Shown in pieces: positions 45,405 to 57,934 of a stretch of DNA of 64,000 bases (position 1 is its first letter; each line of letters opens with the position of its first letter). This DNA is from Ambrosia x helenae (Eukaryota; Streptophyta; Magnoliopsida; Asterales; Asteraceae), in assembly GCA_030844895.1 (NCBI GenBank), contig CM061234.1, positions 15,683,573-15,747,572 on the forward strand. The letters run 5' to 3'. The translations under genes and the position numbers were made by a program. Below the pieces are notes generated by a model. The model saw only the letters and a program-made list of their open reading frames with translations. It was not told the DNA's origin and ran no database searches.

Positions 45405-47484
45405 AAATGTGTCATGTAACCTGCTTATTAAACATTTCTTTGTTAGTGTTCAAGAAAATGATACCTTTGTTTAACCATAGCTTGTTCAATTTACTTGTCA
45501 TGTTCAGTCTTATTAATCGTGTTAAATGTGTTTTGTCAAACACGACTTGTTTATTACAACATGACATGTATTGCCTACTAGTTTTATTGCAAGGGAAATG
45601 AACTTTCCATTTCAACTTGACTGAATTTTACATTTTTGTAATTATATTATTTTTTCTTATGAATAGTGCTTGAATATGCTTAGTGGACCCTAATCTCCCT
45701 AAAGTATATATGGTTGTGCCTATTAGTCTAACACAAATCATATCAATAGACCCCGCTTTTCTTAACCATTATTGATCGTGAGTTATTCCTCAATTATAAA
45801 AGTCGCATTAGTGTCCGCTCTGTTAACTTTATTTAATTAAATTACTAACTTTGGAAGGTTCAAATCTAATCAGTTGACTTGTGACCCTACACTTTCTAAT
45901 CAACACCTATACCATAATTGACTTGTTAACACTTCACTCAAATTAGAAAACTCAAATGCATTCCTCATCATTACCTCAAAAACAGTTAGCACACTTCAAA
46001 CACATTTTGGTAATAATATGCCAACTTGTCAAGTAATGAGTGTGTGCAACCACTGCCTGTTGGACACTATCTCATCATCAAGTCACAATGTTAATTTTAA
46101 ATCACTAGCCCCAACAAAGAAATCTACAATATGTAAGTTTCTTTTGAAATCCAGTCAAAGTTCCCAAACATATGTATTCATGATTGGTGGACCTCACTTT
46201 TTTTTTAACATTTTAATTTAACATTCACAATTAGATGAGTTAATTTGGTTTGGTTTGTGTTTTTATGTCAAAGGGTCAAATCGAAAAGTTTAGTTGAAAG
46301 GAGAGCATGTGGATCAAATAGGTTGATTGGAAGTGTTTAAAAGTTTATTTTTATTGCAAACAACTTTCTAAATGGTTTTTAATTTAACGCCTAGATTCAT
46401 TCTAATCTTGTAATCATATTTGGCTATGTGCAAAAAAGTGTTTTGCATATCAACCTATCATGACCTGGCCTAAAACTTTCACGTGATACAGTAACAAGTC
46501 ATCAAAGCTATCCCCGAGAACCCTTAAAAACTTTGGGCCTTGAGCAACATAAAAAATCGGGCCCAAAATGAAGGGATATGGTGCCAAAACAACGTCACCA
46601 TATTAATAAAAGCAACCAATTCTTTCCTACTGCAAGAAGTCAAGACATAAGAAGAAAAAAGAATGATTGATTAACATCGACAATAGGCTGCGTCTATAAA
46701 ACATGACGCTAGTTCTTCCGCCCGTTTTACGTCAGCGGAGTAACTGCGTCTGCGACAATGACGCCAGTCCTCCCGCCCGTTCTACGTCAGCACCAAGCTT
46801 GACACAAACGAAGCAGCCTTGACACGAAACGGCGAAGCTTCGTCAACACAATTGAAAGGTACCTTTCTGGGCAGCATCGAGACACACACCCCAGGGCAGA
46901 CATGCCCTGGACAACTGTTCCTGACGCAAAGTCTGCCCGTCAGAGTTCTTGGGGTCTTGTGGGAGACCTTAGGGCCATCCTAACATGTCACCAAGGTTAG
47001 GATTCATCCTACCTTGATTATCTTGGCCGATAATGGAACCGCAGAAGTAGTTACATTTAATAAAACATCGAGGGTCGTAAGGATCACATTAGATACATAG
47101 GATCAAGGAGGTGGAAGGCTTGTCTATGAGTTGGAAGCATCCATGTTCTTGTGTTGATTATAATTTATGGTTGTATCCATCCAGTATCTTCCATACCTAT
47201 TTCGATTTGTAGACTTTTAGTATTAGTAGTAGTTTATTTTTAGTTATTCGGTGTGTTTATCTTCTTAACTAATTCTTGTTTGTTTATCTTTGTGACAAGT
47301 TCAGTTAGTGATTAACTTAACAACCTTTAAAATCAACCCTAACTTTAATAATAAAATTGACTAACATGAGGTTCGTAAGGCTTCTGGTAGTCCCGAGCTA
47401 GATCCAAGGCAATGAAACCGGTAGTGATACAGTTCCTTCGGGTTTCTGATATCCAAACCAGGTTCTAAGCAATGGCTTCTGAAG
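45405..47484. other. Intergenic; possible old retroelement non-coding sequence
   Basis: No gene found. From about 46680 to 47000 the base composition changes to higher GC, with CCGCCCGTTTTACGTCAG and a related CCGCCCGTTCTACGTCAG 60 nt apart. This is unlike its neighbours and may be an old LTR fragment, but I could not find a partner. Confidence 0.4.
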
Positions 47485-47489
47485 TGGAC

Positions 47490-48868
47490 TATAACCTCAC
47501 AAATTTTCCCATTTATTTTGCATTAAAGTATTTCCCAATCCATGATATAAAGTCTAATTTATTTCTAAGTATTCTTATCTTTATCCGTGCACTCTATTTT
47601 TCTAAGTTCCTTTTATCATTGTACTAACAAAAAAAAATCTTCAATCATGACATATGTCCTATCCTAATTCTATTTATAAAATCGTCATTTTATAAGACGG
47701 TGTTTTTATTTTCTAATTCAGACTAATGATTTTTTTTTATTTCTTATTTAAAGCTAATCATTTTTCCAATTACATTTATAATCTCAAACAAGGAAGATAT
47801 AAATTCATTTCAAAATAAAGCCTTGAGTCAAGAGTCAAAGTCTTGACAACATAATTCTTGGAGTCAAAGTCTTAGTCATAGTCAAAGTCTTAGTCAAACA
47901 GTCAAAGTCTTAGTCAAATAGTCAATTCATCATAAAACCTTACTTTATGGTGTTGACTAATTTTAATGGCTAATTGAATCCAAAACTAGTATAAAAACCC
48001 ACCTATGACCCATTATACTTTGCACCTCTAAATCGATTGTTTCAATCCGATTAAACTTTCCCTCATACCTTTCTTCTATAGTCTATTACTTCTACAATTG
48101 AAGCTTTGATTATAAGCTCTTGTAATTGGCAACTTTGGGGCTACACATATTCTATTTCTCGAGACTTAATACTTTGCTAAGGTGAGTTTACGTAACCATG
48201 TTTATGCAATTCTTTATACTTGCAACATTATACTTAAGCAATTCTACATACATGTCTAGTTGTAAACTTTAATGCCTCATGATTTAGACAACAACAACAG
48301 TTTCAACGAGTTTCAACATTACATAATCATTAGCTATGGCCAAGCCGGCGATACTCAATAATAGATCTATTGGATTGACAATCCCACCCGGATACGTGTA
48401 CCTCCTACATAGGTAGCGTGGGTGATTGTTATCGTTCCAACATATTATTAAGGTGAACCGTGGATGACGGGATGGACCTAAACTAGTCGGAGGTTTGATT
48501 ATGTCGATTCAACATTCCATGTTTATTCATGTAGACTTAAACTTACGATAGACATATGAATTGCTAAACTTTTATTTCTAAACTTAATTGCTTGACATGG
48601 CTTATGTATTCTCACCAACTTCAGTTGACCCCCCCATTTTTACAACTCAACAGGAAATAATGATGCTTGAAGTCTAGAGCTAGCATGAGAAGATATTTGA
48701 AGTTTTATGCTTTGTTTGATTTTTGGATGTACTAGATTTCATTCAAGACATTTAATGTAATTCAATATTGTATTAAAGGATTATGTAAACATATGTAATA
48801 CCATGAGCTACTAAACAATCATTCATACGTGACACCTCGATATTTCCGCCATCGGTTGGGGTGTTACA
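47490..48868 (+). repeat. Probable solo LTR of a Tekay-like gypsy element
   Basis: The 3' end, GACACCTCGATATTTCCGCC then ATCGGTTGGGGTGTTACA, is the same terminus as the LTR of the young gypsy element (which reads GATGTTTCCGCC there). TGGAC flanks both sides (47485-47489 and 48869-48873). The start, TATAACCTCACAAATTTTCC, looks like a mutated TGTAACACCTCACAAA-type beginning. TATAAAA lies at 47990-47996. No PBS follows and no internal domain precedes it, hence a solo LTR. Length 1379 bp. Confidence 0.62.
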
Positions 48869-48873
48869 TGGAC

Positions 48874-50326
48874 CAGATCCGAGTGACACGTTTCTGGTTC
48901 TTACTAGGACAGACTTTCTTAGCAAAGAGATGATTCCCTACATGTGCACCAGTGATCTTCGGATTGCACACCTTTAGGATTATGTTCCACCTTTGTTAAG
49001 GACTTCATTCATCTCGGGAGGTTATGTGTGTTGGGTTTGTTAAGTCACATGATCACTAAACCAGACTTAAATTTATCTGATCAATAAATTATTAAGTTGT
49101 CACTTTTAAAAGATAAATTAAACAAGGACACTTTATCCAGCTCTCGTTAGTAGAACGCCGTTAACTTCTTAGAGGGTCCCCCGTTACACAAGCTGATGGC
49201 ATGTGAGATCATTCGGTACGGAAAACGAGAGTTGAGAGAGGTGGAATGGATTCTCGGTCGGAATTAAGCCTTTACATAAATTTAAGAGGTAAATTAGAGG
49301 ATCCAGTGCTTAAACAAGTGGCTTGCTGGTGGTTTGGGAAGTGGCTAAAAAGCAGGACTCAAGCTTTCCAAAAAATACACGGTAGTGTGAGTTAGGTTAC
49401 ACCACATTATCAATCAGGAGAAGACCGGCTTACGGGCCAGGAGTCCGAAGACACCTTTATGGGGAATCATACACTTCCCCTGTGCGTGACCCATAGAGTT
49501 GCCAGAACGTCATCCCTTTTTTATTTCTTTTCTCATCCCTAAATCTGAAGGGACCGTTCAACCCTGTTCTCCTCACCGATAATTAAACTTATTACTGCTT
49601 TTTTAACAAAATTGACTGCTTATACGAATGGTCCCCGAGATGTGTTTGTTTGCTATTCCTACTATTTTTATCTTTTTATTTTAAAACCAAACCCTTTTCA
49701 AAAATCACTTTTCTTTCAAAACCCCCCGTTTTATTTTCTTTTTCAAAACCCGATTTGTTAATGTGATGAAAGGTTGAGTAGGGGAAAGCGTGTTCTTTGG
49801 AATACGATACTCGGTATTTACCCTAGAAATCTATACTATATACGTCAGGTTCTTTGCCTATGTGTTGGTTTTTGTTTATAAGTGACTATCGTTTACTTGT
49901 AGATTTTGTTTAAAGGTTTAGTAAAAATTAATCTTTTCCCAAAACCAATTTTTTGAAATTAACAGATCAAGCTTTTGGCACTGGGAAAAATGACATATTT
50001 TCTAATTACTTAAACCAGCCCTACCAGGTACTATAAAAGGAGAAGTCCCTTTTCCTTTTATTGGGATCTTTTCTCCCACTTAAACTCCCGTTGAAAAGCC
50101 TACGAGCACATGGTAATTTCCCAACCCTTGTTTTTATTTCCAACGTTTAGAGGCTCGACTCTTCTAACCGTTAGTCTATTTCTCTCCTTGGTCTTATCCT
50201 TTAGACCCACATTTACAAACACACACTTTTAATCATAAACCAAATATCCCCCCTTATGGATTCACTATTTAGATCAACCCTGATCCAGTAATCTAGGATC
50301 CGTGTTTCTTTAGTGGTCACATGGGA
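48874..50326. other. Unassigned sequence with a TATA-containing promoter-like segment
   Basis: No coding region seen. TATAAAAGG at 50032-50040 and a preceding TTTTGGCACTGGGAAAAA (about 49972) recall an LTR/primer-site context, but I found no matching repeat. Confidence 0.35.
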
Positions 50327-50543
50327 TGTTCTTATTATAGGATTTAGAGTGAATTGTACTAAGATACATCAAGTACCAATGATAAAGGTTGGTCCTATTT
50401 ATACATAGTGAAAGAGTGTGATACCCCTTGATGAACCGGCACAATGGTTCATTATAATTTCCTAACTGCCACAAATATAGGTTATACAACAATAATACAC
50501 ACTAAATAATCTAACTTAGGATAATCAAATATTATATCTAACA
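50327..50543 (-). repeat. 3' LTR of a copia remnant
   Basis: In element orientation the 217-bp segment runs TGTTAGATATAATATTTGAT...ATAATAAGAACA, TG...CA, and contains TATAAATAGG. On its inner side lies a G-rich polypurine tract (plus-strand TTCTCCCCCCCCT, 50544-50556). The partner LTR was not found, so the element is truncated. Confidence 0.7.
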
Positions 50544-50556
50544 TTCTCCCCCCCTA

Positions 50557-51615
50557 ATTTTGATTTATCCTTTCTGGCTTCATAGTAGGGTTGGATCTTC
50601 TTCATCATGAACTAGAAGGGATTCTTACTCATTCTTATCTTTGTTCTTGTCTTTCCATTTTGTGCATTCATACGATAAGTGACCATAGTTACCACATTCG
50701 GAGAATCTTGTTCTTGTTTTCTTGACTCATATTTCTCTCATACTCTTTCCTTTCTTCGCTAAAATCTCTTCCTTGTCCATTGTTAAAGATTCTTCCACAT
50801 CCTTTGCCATCGTGCAAACTTATAGAATGATAATTACTTGAGCTTCCCATTAGGAGTTACGTTTGATGATTTTCCTCTAGTACTTCTTGTCTTTTGAGGC
50901 GTTCTTCAAATGCCATTATTCTCCCCACTGCTTCTTTAAATGGCATTGTGTCTATTTCTGAATACTGTTCTATAGTTGCTAAAATAGGTAGGAACTTCTT
51001 TGGAGCTGAGTTGAGTAGCTTTCTCACTATTGCTTTATCCTTATAAGTTTTGCCAAGGCTTTTGAATTTGGCTCTTATGTTGCCTAGATTGCTTGCGAAG
51101 TCACTTACTGATTCATTTGGTTTCATTTTAAGAATCTCTAACTTGCTTCTTAAGGTTTGTAGACGTGCTTTCTGAACCATATATGATCCAAGGTATCGAA
51201 CTTTGATTGATTCCCAAACTTCTTTTGCATTTTGACATTGTGCTACTTGTATTAAGATGTCTTCTCGTAATTTTTGGAAAATTATTGCTATGGTAGTATT
51301 TTCATTCTTTTTATCTGCTGCTTCTGCTTTTTCTTTCGCGTCAATCGTATCCCAAGGACCATAAGCTTTTAAGATTGTTTCCATTAATAGTGCCCATGAG
51401 GTATAATTTATCTATGTCAATTTCGGGCATTGTAGTGATACATTTCCTTGTTCATGAGTTGATATTGAACTGTTAGACGCGTTTTTATCATCTTTCCCTG
51501 TCATGTTTTCTTGCTTTACTTTCTTAGACTTTTTCTTTCTAATCTTGCTTTAATTATGACTTGCAAATGTTTTCTTTCTTGATTTGCCACACAGGTCAAA
51601 TTTGTCACACATGTC
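50557..51615 (-). pseudogene. Copia gag remnant (UBN2/Retrotran_gag_2 type), internally deleted element
   Basis: Minus strand, 50857-51411 is open: NYTSWALLMETILKAYGPWD, then KEVWESIKVRYLGSYMVQKA, LQTLRSKLEILKMKPNESVS and VGRIMAFEERLKRQEVLEEN, the copia-type Gag signature. A decayed zinc knuckle (ECGNYGHLSYEC, about 50682-50720) follows. Protease, integrase, RT and RNase H are absent between the knuckle and the polypurine tract, so about 3 kb was lost. Upstream, part of the leader reaches the hAT insertion at 51616 and resumes at 52395. Confidence 0.82.
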
Positions 51616-52386
51616 TAGGGCTGTTCAAAAGGCTCGGCGCTCGCCGATCGCTCGCCGCTCGCCAATCGCTCGCCGCTCGTTCAGAATTTGCTCGGAAAAT
51701 GCTCGCTCGATCTTCCGCTCGGTTGTATATGAGCCAATCGGCTCGGTTCGGTTTGTAAATGAGCCAAGCACGAGCAAAGGTACGCTCGGCTCGGTTCGGC
51801 TCGAATAATTTTTTATTTATTTCATAATAGATATACACAACAATTTACAGATAAATTTATGGCTTTATATATAACATTCTATTGGATTTGGCTTAGTATA
51901 TACAAACAAAATATAATAGCCCACTTAACTCAATAAAAAAAATTTAACAATAGATTTAATTGTAAAACAATAAGTCATGAGGTGACAGTCTTGACTTCTT
52001 TATGTTGTTAGTCGTCTATTGCTAATTGTCGATTGATATCAAACCTACATCATAATGCAACAAATGTTCTCTGACGTATGCTCATCACCTCACGAGCCTC
52101 AATCTAAACCTCATCCTTGGACAGTAGGATCTCAATATTAGTGTTATCATCAGACATTTCGACCTTAGTTGTCACCCGACAATGAAAACATAGAAGGAAA
52201 CATCGCAATTTTATGATCGTCCATATTACTCTCCGCTCGATTCTCGCTCGAAAAAATTGCGCTCGAAGAATGCTTGTTCGGTTTTCGGCTCGATTGTAAA
52301 CGAGCCGCTCCGCTCGGTTCAGTTTGTAAACGAGCCAAGCATGAGCAAAGCTCCGTTCGGATCGGCTCGGCTCGTGAACAGCCCTA
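51616..52386. mobile_element. Non-autonomous hAT element, GCTCG-rich, inside the copia remnant
   Basis: TIRs TAGGGCTGTTCA and TGAACAGCCCTA. Perfect 8-bp TSD CACATGTC at 51608-51615 and 52387-52394. GCTCG, CGAGC and CGGTTCG words fill both ends (51630-51810 and 52230-52380) around an AT-rich centre with no ORF of note. The first bases match the hAT at 8129 (TAGGGCTGT), so both may respond to one transposase group. Confidence 0.9.
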
Positions 52387-52394
52387 CACATGTC

Positions 52395-53026
52395 TAATAT
52401 TCCACGAAGGTCTAACTTGCCACAAAGGTCTATTTTTTCTTGCTATATTCAACGAGTCTCGGAGTTACTTGCTAATTATTTTTCTCGACGAACCATAAAA
52501 GGCTCGAAGTATCTTGCTATACGAATTGCTGAGATTCGATTTGACTTGCTAAGTAGAACTTTAAATAATTTTGACTTTTCTATAGTCAAAATATAATTTT
52601 TATTTGATTTTTTCTTTAAAAGCCAAACCTTAATATTTGTTTTATCTAGAAATATTAAATTCTGTTTTTGAAAAAAAAAAACCTTTTTTTCCAAAAAAAA
52701 AAAAAAAAAAAACTCATCTAACAATATTCAAAGTTAAATTCTGTTTGACTTTTTTTTTTTCTTTAAAAAAAAGTTTTGATTTTGTGTTGTCACAAAATAT
52801 CCCTTATGACCCGATAGAACAAAATCACTTCTGATTTGTTCTAAAGATCTTGTAGTGATCAAACTTATAAAAATTTTCTTCAAACAAAATCGAATACATG
52901 ATAATATATAAAAGGAAAAAGGTTTTGGTTGTCCTGTTTAAAACCAAAGTTTTAAAATTTCTTAGAAAGTTTTGTGTGGAGAAAAATATTTCTTAGAGTA
53001 TATTTCAAATATGATTAATAGACTTA
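52395..53026. other. Non-coding, probable copia leader remnant
   Basis: Follows on from the copia remnant after the hAT insertion. A/T homopolymers are frequent (for example A20 at about 52694). No gene. Confidence 0.45.
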
Positions 53027-53115
53027 GAACAAGTGACATACGCCAGATTCTCATGTTAAGATTCGTACACACTCTTACCATTTTGTCAATTCTCGTTATG
53101 CATTAAACATTTATT

Positions 53116-53237
53116 ACAATACACGTGTCACCCCGAGTCTAACAAAACCCATGATAGTTCAGGAATCCATTTTAATACAATACACGTGTCACCCCAAGTC
53201 TAACAAAACCCATGATAGTTCAGGAATCCATTTCAAT
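53116..53237 (+). repeat. 61-bp tandem duplication
   Basis: ACAATACACGTGTCACCCC starts at 53116 and again at 53177. The two copies differ by about two bases. Confidence 0.88.
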
Positions 53238-53533
53238 GACCCGTTTACCCATGCAAACCCAAACATTCATGAAAGATTTTGTGCATGCTCACATAAAATC
53301 ATATAATTTCATCATTCATTAATGGAATTTTCACAACATATGTACCATGAGTTAGCAAATCAATTCAACAGATATTTAAAGGTGAATTAACACATGACAC
53401 ATTATGTGGCTAACACAATATCAATAATATTTCACGAATCATACATGTGATATCCATGCCAAAACACAAGAACACATAGACACAAACACATACCAATCAG
53501 TTTGAACATGCATAAATTTGATGGATTTCAAAT

Positions 53534-53900
53534 ACCTACTATATATATATATATATATATGTAATCGGCCGATGTGTATATACATGTGATGGACCATGAT
53601 AAAACTTCAAAAAAAAAAACATTTATGTATATATATGTGTAAAAAAATCGCACAAGTGTATGTTATTAGAACTTTCATGGAACATACAAATATACATATG
53701 TATTCATATACACGGCTACACAAAATTATACATGTGTATGTAAGTTAATTGAACCAATATACATACATACATATATACGACCATACATACATACATGGAC
53801 ATTATTATAGATTAAACATATAATCAACACAATGCATACAAACATACATACATACAATACATATTAACCACACACACACACATCGCATACACACACATAT
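53534..53900 (+). repeat. (TA)n and ACATACATAC-rich stretch
   Basis: Interspersed TA, CATA and CACA repeats within the LTR-like segment. No gene. Confidence 0.7.
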
Positions 53901-54909
53901 ATCTCTACATTCCTATTCCTATTCCAATTTCCCATGTGTGTCACCAAAATAGAAAGATGGATAGCCCCAAGACTAGTTCTTACACTAGTTGACTCCCCCA
54001 AAGCCATGTTTTCTTTCCCTAGAATTGGCCACTATACACCCTACACAAACAAACATGGAACATGGACACATGGTCACAAAAACTCATGCATTTCACCAAA
54101 TTAGAGCTTTGACCTTTCATCCCTTTTATCCATACTATTTTGACTTCCAAAACTATAAAAAACACTATGCATGGATCGACCCTTATAGTCTCAAGAGTGA
54201 GTATGATCACACAAGTCCACACATTGCCTAAATTGTCACAACAACTTTATATAATCAAGTTCTAGGAAAGTTGACTTTCCACAACATAAACCATGCTTAT
54301 CTATACTCTCTTTCACTCCCTTTCATGTATAAATAACCGATTTGGGGCCAAGACACACCACACAACACTTTGAAACATCCAACACTTGAAAACAATAACC
54401 TCCTACCCCTTGATACCTCTTGGCCGACCCCAAACTTCCCAAAACCGAACCCTCTTCAACCAAACACCCTCACCACGACTCACTCGACCATTTCCAAGCT
54501 CTATGATGACGAAGGTGGAAGGAAAATTGGCCATAGATCGCTCTCATCTTCATTCTAAGTCTCATCTTTGGCTATAGATCGCTCTCATCTTCATTCTGAG
54601 TCCGGGTTAAGTTCAGCCCCCACTGATTTGATCTTCCGGCCACTATTGATAAAAAATTGAGTCCGACACCTACCGATTCGAGAACCAAGCTTCGCCACAG
54701 TCCTTATATGAATCTAGGGCACTTTTGTTTGGACATTTCACGTCATATACAGTCAGTAGCTAGCACTCAGACATCAAGTGAGTTCTGACGACCCCATTTT
54801 TACTGTTTCCATTTCTTTTGGGGGAAACATGCGTACAAGTTCATTTTCATTTTGAAAACCTTTTGAAGTTACATCTCGCGTTTCCGCCTTGGTGGGGTGT
54901 GACAGAACA

Positions 54910-55635
54910 ACAATATTTTTTTCGATTAGTAGTATAGGATTATAGGGATGGGTTTTGAATCGTATGCGCGACGAATTGTAATATAATGGCCCGTTTTGAA
55001 TTCTTGGCCAAAAATTTTCAAATTTCTGATCAAGTTCTTATAAACATTTATGGGCCTTGGATTGTTAATATTCCTTTTGTGATCGTTCTGTTATGGCAAA
55101 ACGTTCTTAATCAAAGATTTCGTTTTATGTTAATGAATTTACACATAATTCGTTTCTGAATGATTTAGAATTCTTCTGGATAGGGTTTCGGTATATGATC
55201 ACTTTCAATTTATAGTGTATTTAGACAGTATTTTTCAAATCTTAATTTGGATATTTCAAAGAGTTAAGGTCAAGAAATGGCATCATGTATTTGATGTATG
55301 TTGTGAAACTTATGTGTGGTTACAAATATACCAAAAACATCTGTGTATATATAGTTGGTAAACCATCACAAGATTTAGTTGATACGACACAATTCTTCAC
55401 AAAAGAGTTTGTGATTTGGTAGTAAAAACGGTTGACAGTATTTAGTAGTACATACTACTGAAAGTGTTAAGATCATTAATGTTGAAGTTCAGGAAGTTGT
55501 GGGCGTTTATAACTACACACATGCAATATCAAGCGACTTCAAAAGAGAAGATTCTATTAAGATCGATATACTTTACTTATGTGTTATAGAATTATATTTT
55601 TTAGGAATTATCTTTAGATGATCTTAGCTATAGAA
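54910..55635. other. Intergenic, no feature seen
   Basis: AT-rich, without ORF or repeat that I could define. Confidence 0.55.
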
Positions 55636-55657
55636 TATATATATATATATATATATA

Positions 55658-56545
55658 GGATTTGGATCATTTGAGAACCACTATTTAGGGAGAGAACCAA
55701 AGAACTAAGTGTGAACACAAAAACCCCTCCACCAAAAAATAAAAAAAATAATAAAAAAATTATATAACCTAAAAAAATAAAAAAAGTAAAAACACCAAAA
55801 TGTTTTTTTAGTGTTAATCTTTCTGAAAAAAAAAAATACAAAAAAATAAAAAAAAAACAAAAAATGGCCTTTTTACGTCATAATTACGTCATATACCGTA
55901 TGCACATGTGCATTTCACCATTACAGCACACTTTTGAATAAATTATCAATTGCCATAATGAAATGATCATTTAAATGGACGTGTAAGGTGGAAAAAAATT
56001 TATTCAATGATCTTTAAATAAACGCGAAGTGCATTTCACTATTATAGTTAGGTTTTTTTCATGGGTTTAGCTTTAGGGTTTAGTTTTTAGGTATGATGGG
56101 AATGTGGTTAGGTTTTTTGGGGTTGTTGGTGAATAAACTTAAAAAAACCCCTATATAAAACTATAAAATAAGATAATTGTTCTACATGCACATGTGCATT
56201 TAACTATTATAGTTAAGTTTTTTAATGTGTTTAGCTTTAGGGTTTAGATTTTTGGTATGGTGGAAGAGGGGGCATCTTTTTGGGGGGATGGGATGGAGCG
56301 TTTTGGTTTTTTTTTTTTTTGGGGGGGGGGGGGGGGGGGTGGGGTAGCTGCACATGTGCATTTCACAATTGGGGGGGGGGGGGGGGGGGGGGGGCGGTGT
56401 GGGGGATGGGGGGTTTAGGTTTTTAGGGAGTGAGGTGGGTGGGTTTAGGTTTTTAGGGGGTGAAGGTGGGGTTTTTAGGTTTTTTTTGTTTGTGTTGATA
56501 ATGGTTCTCTAGTTCTCTCCCTAAAGTTGGTTCTCGTATGATCCT

Positions 56546-56550
<5 letters not shown>
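55658..56550. mobile_element. TA-flanked element with about 50-bp inverted ends and G-tracts
   Basis: Left end GGATTTGGATCATTTGAGAA and right end read inward GGGTAAGGATCATACGAGAA are clear inverted repeats that continue through TTAGGGAGAGAAC. TA microsatellites lie on both sides (55636-55657 and 56551-56578). The interior holds three copies of TGCACATGTGCATTT (55901, 56187, 56349), repeated AGGTTTTT blocks and G-runs of 19 (56321-56339) and 24 (56371-56394). No ORF. Confidence 0.68.
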
Positions 56551-56578
<28 letters not shown>

Positions 56579-56581
<3 letters not shown>

Positions 56582-56786
56582 GGTTGCAAAAGTCGTTCGA
56601 GTTGCCCGATTACTCGCCGAGTACTCGCTACAGGGTGGGTCACCGAGTATAGCCGAGTTGGCCGAATATTCCGAGTACTCCCCGCATAGGCCGATTCGGC
56701 CTCCGAGTACTCGCCCGACTAGGACGAGTACTCGCAACTCTCCGGTCAGCCGAGTTGGTTGCGCCTAGTGAGTTCTGCAACCATGT
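56579..56786. mobile_element. Small TIR element, GAGTACTCG-rich, inserted in the TA tract
   Basis: TIRs CATGGTTGCAAAA and inverted TTCTGCAACCATG. The interior is packed with CGAGTACTCG, CCGAGT and GCCGATTCGGC palindromic words. TA repeats on both sides make the TSD unreadable. By architecture it is most like the hAT MITEs in this window. Confidence 0.6.
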
Positions 56787-56809
56787 ATATATATATATAT
56801 ATATATCTC

Positions 56810-57500
56810 AAGGAATCCTCCTATGTTTTTCAATTGTAAAACCTCACCTTTACCTTACCATTCGTTTGAATCAACTAAGAGATTATTATATTATGTATTC
56901 TTAGTTTCTTAATAATTCAATCATTAATTAAGTAAACCCTAAATGTTAAGAACTTCTGTTGCTAATAAGAAAAAGTTAATGATCATTGAATCAGCTAGGT
57001 TATAAGGTTAATTAAAACCAACAAGTAGCATCACAAGCCTATTCTTAAATCAGTTGATCTATCAATCAATTTGGATTTGAAATTTGCTCCCGATTTTGTT
57101 TAATCACTAAAAGCAAGGATCTCACAAAGTTTCTACCCAATAAAACTAAAAAACGAACTCACATGACGGTGAAACTTACAACAAGGTCATAATTTTGATA
57201 AAAACTTAAATGCATATCCAAAGCGATTCAAACAAGACACTCTCTCGATATTTACTTGAATGAGACACACACTAGGGTTTTGATCAATAGAATATTAAAT
57301 AATTATTGATAAGAGAAAAAAATAAAGGAAATAGTAGAGAAAAGAAGTATAATAGAAATAAGAGTGAAGCGGAAATTATGATTTAATATTATTATTTAAT
57401 AGAAAAGATAAGTAAAAAATTATGATTTACTAATTACTACTATTTATTGTGAGAGAGACACGGGAAAACAAGGATGAGAAGGCATCAAAAAGTGACACAT
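56810..57500. other. Intergenic, no feature seen
   Basis: AT-rich. No ORF, TIR or array supported. Confidence 0.55.
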
Positions 57501-57524
57501 GGCTCTCCTTATTTCCACCTCCTT

Positions 57525-57927
57525 ATGACTTATAACTTTTTCAAAAAGTTAATAAGTTACAAAAAGTGTTTGGTAAAAGGAAAAGGACTTTTTGTTTTAA
57601 CTTTTTGTAAGCCTATGATAAGTTGTTTTAGAAAAGTAAGGGATGAGTGACTTTTTGAACCTCCTTATAACTTATTGATGGTTATTTACCTACATGCCCT
57701 TATTATATCCTTACACCTTCCCTTCTTATACCCTTTTTGGTCATTTTACCTAAATAAGTTAAACCAAACATTTTTTTACAAACTAACTTATCAACTTATT
57801 GTTTTTCCCCACCACATAAGCTAATCCAAACACTTTTTAAAAACTCCTTTTTAAAAAGTCATAAGTTAATAAGTCTTTTTAATAAAAAGTCCTTTTTACC
57901 TCAAATAAGTTTATCCAAACATGCCCA
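57525..57927. repeat. Truncated TIR-type MITE remnant
   Basis: The right end read inward is GGGCATGTTTGGATAAACTT, a common MITE terminus. Internal words such as AACTTATTAACTT and AAAAAGTC recur in both orientations. The expected matching left terminus is missing, so the element is probably truncated. Confidence 0.5.
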
Positions 57928-57934
57928 TAATATA

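Larger units (their letters stand above)
53032..54904 (+). repeat. Probable solo LTR, second gypsy family
   Basis: The 3' end GCGTTTCCGCCTTGGTGGGG followed by TGTGACA is a gypsy-type LTR end related in plan to the Tekay-like LTRs. GAACA flanks it on both sides (53027-53031 and 54905-54909). The start AGTGACATACGCCAG is one base from the usual TGTGACAT. TATAAATA lies at 54328-54335. The ORFs at 53989-54231 and 54370-54577 have no recognisable similarity. Length 1873 bp. Confidence 0.5.

Noticed and set aside
46680..47040. Gene in the GC-richer stretch
   Set aside because: No sustained ORF; more like non-coding LTR remnant, but without a partner repeat.
51561..51838. Arg/Ser/Ala-rich ORFs on both strands
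   Set aside because: Products of the GCTCG repeat in the hAT element.
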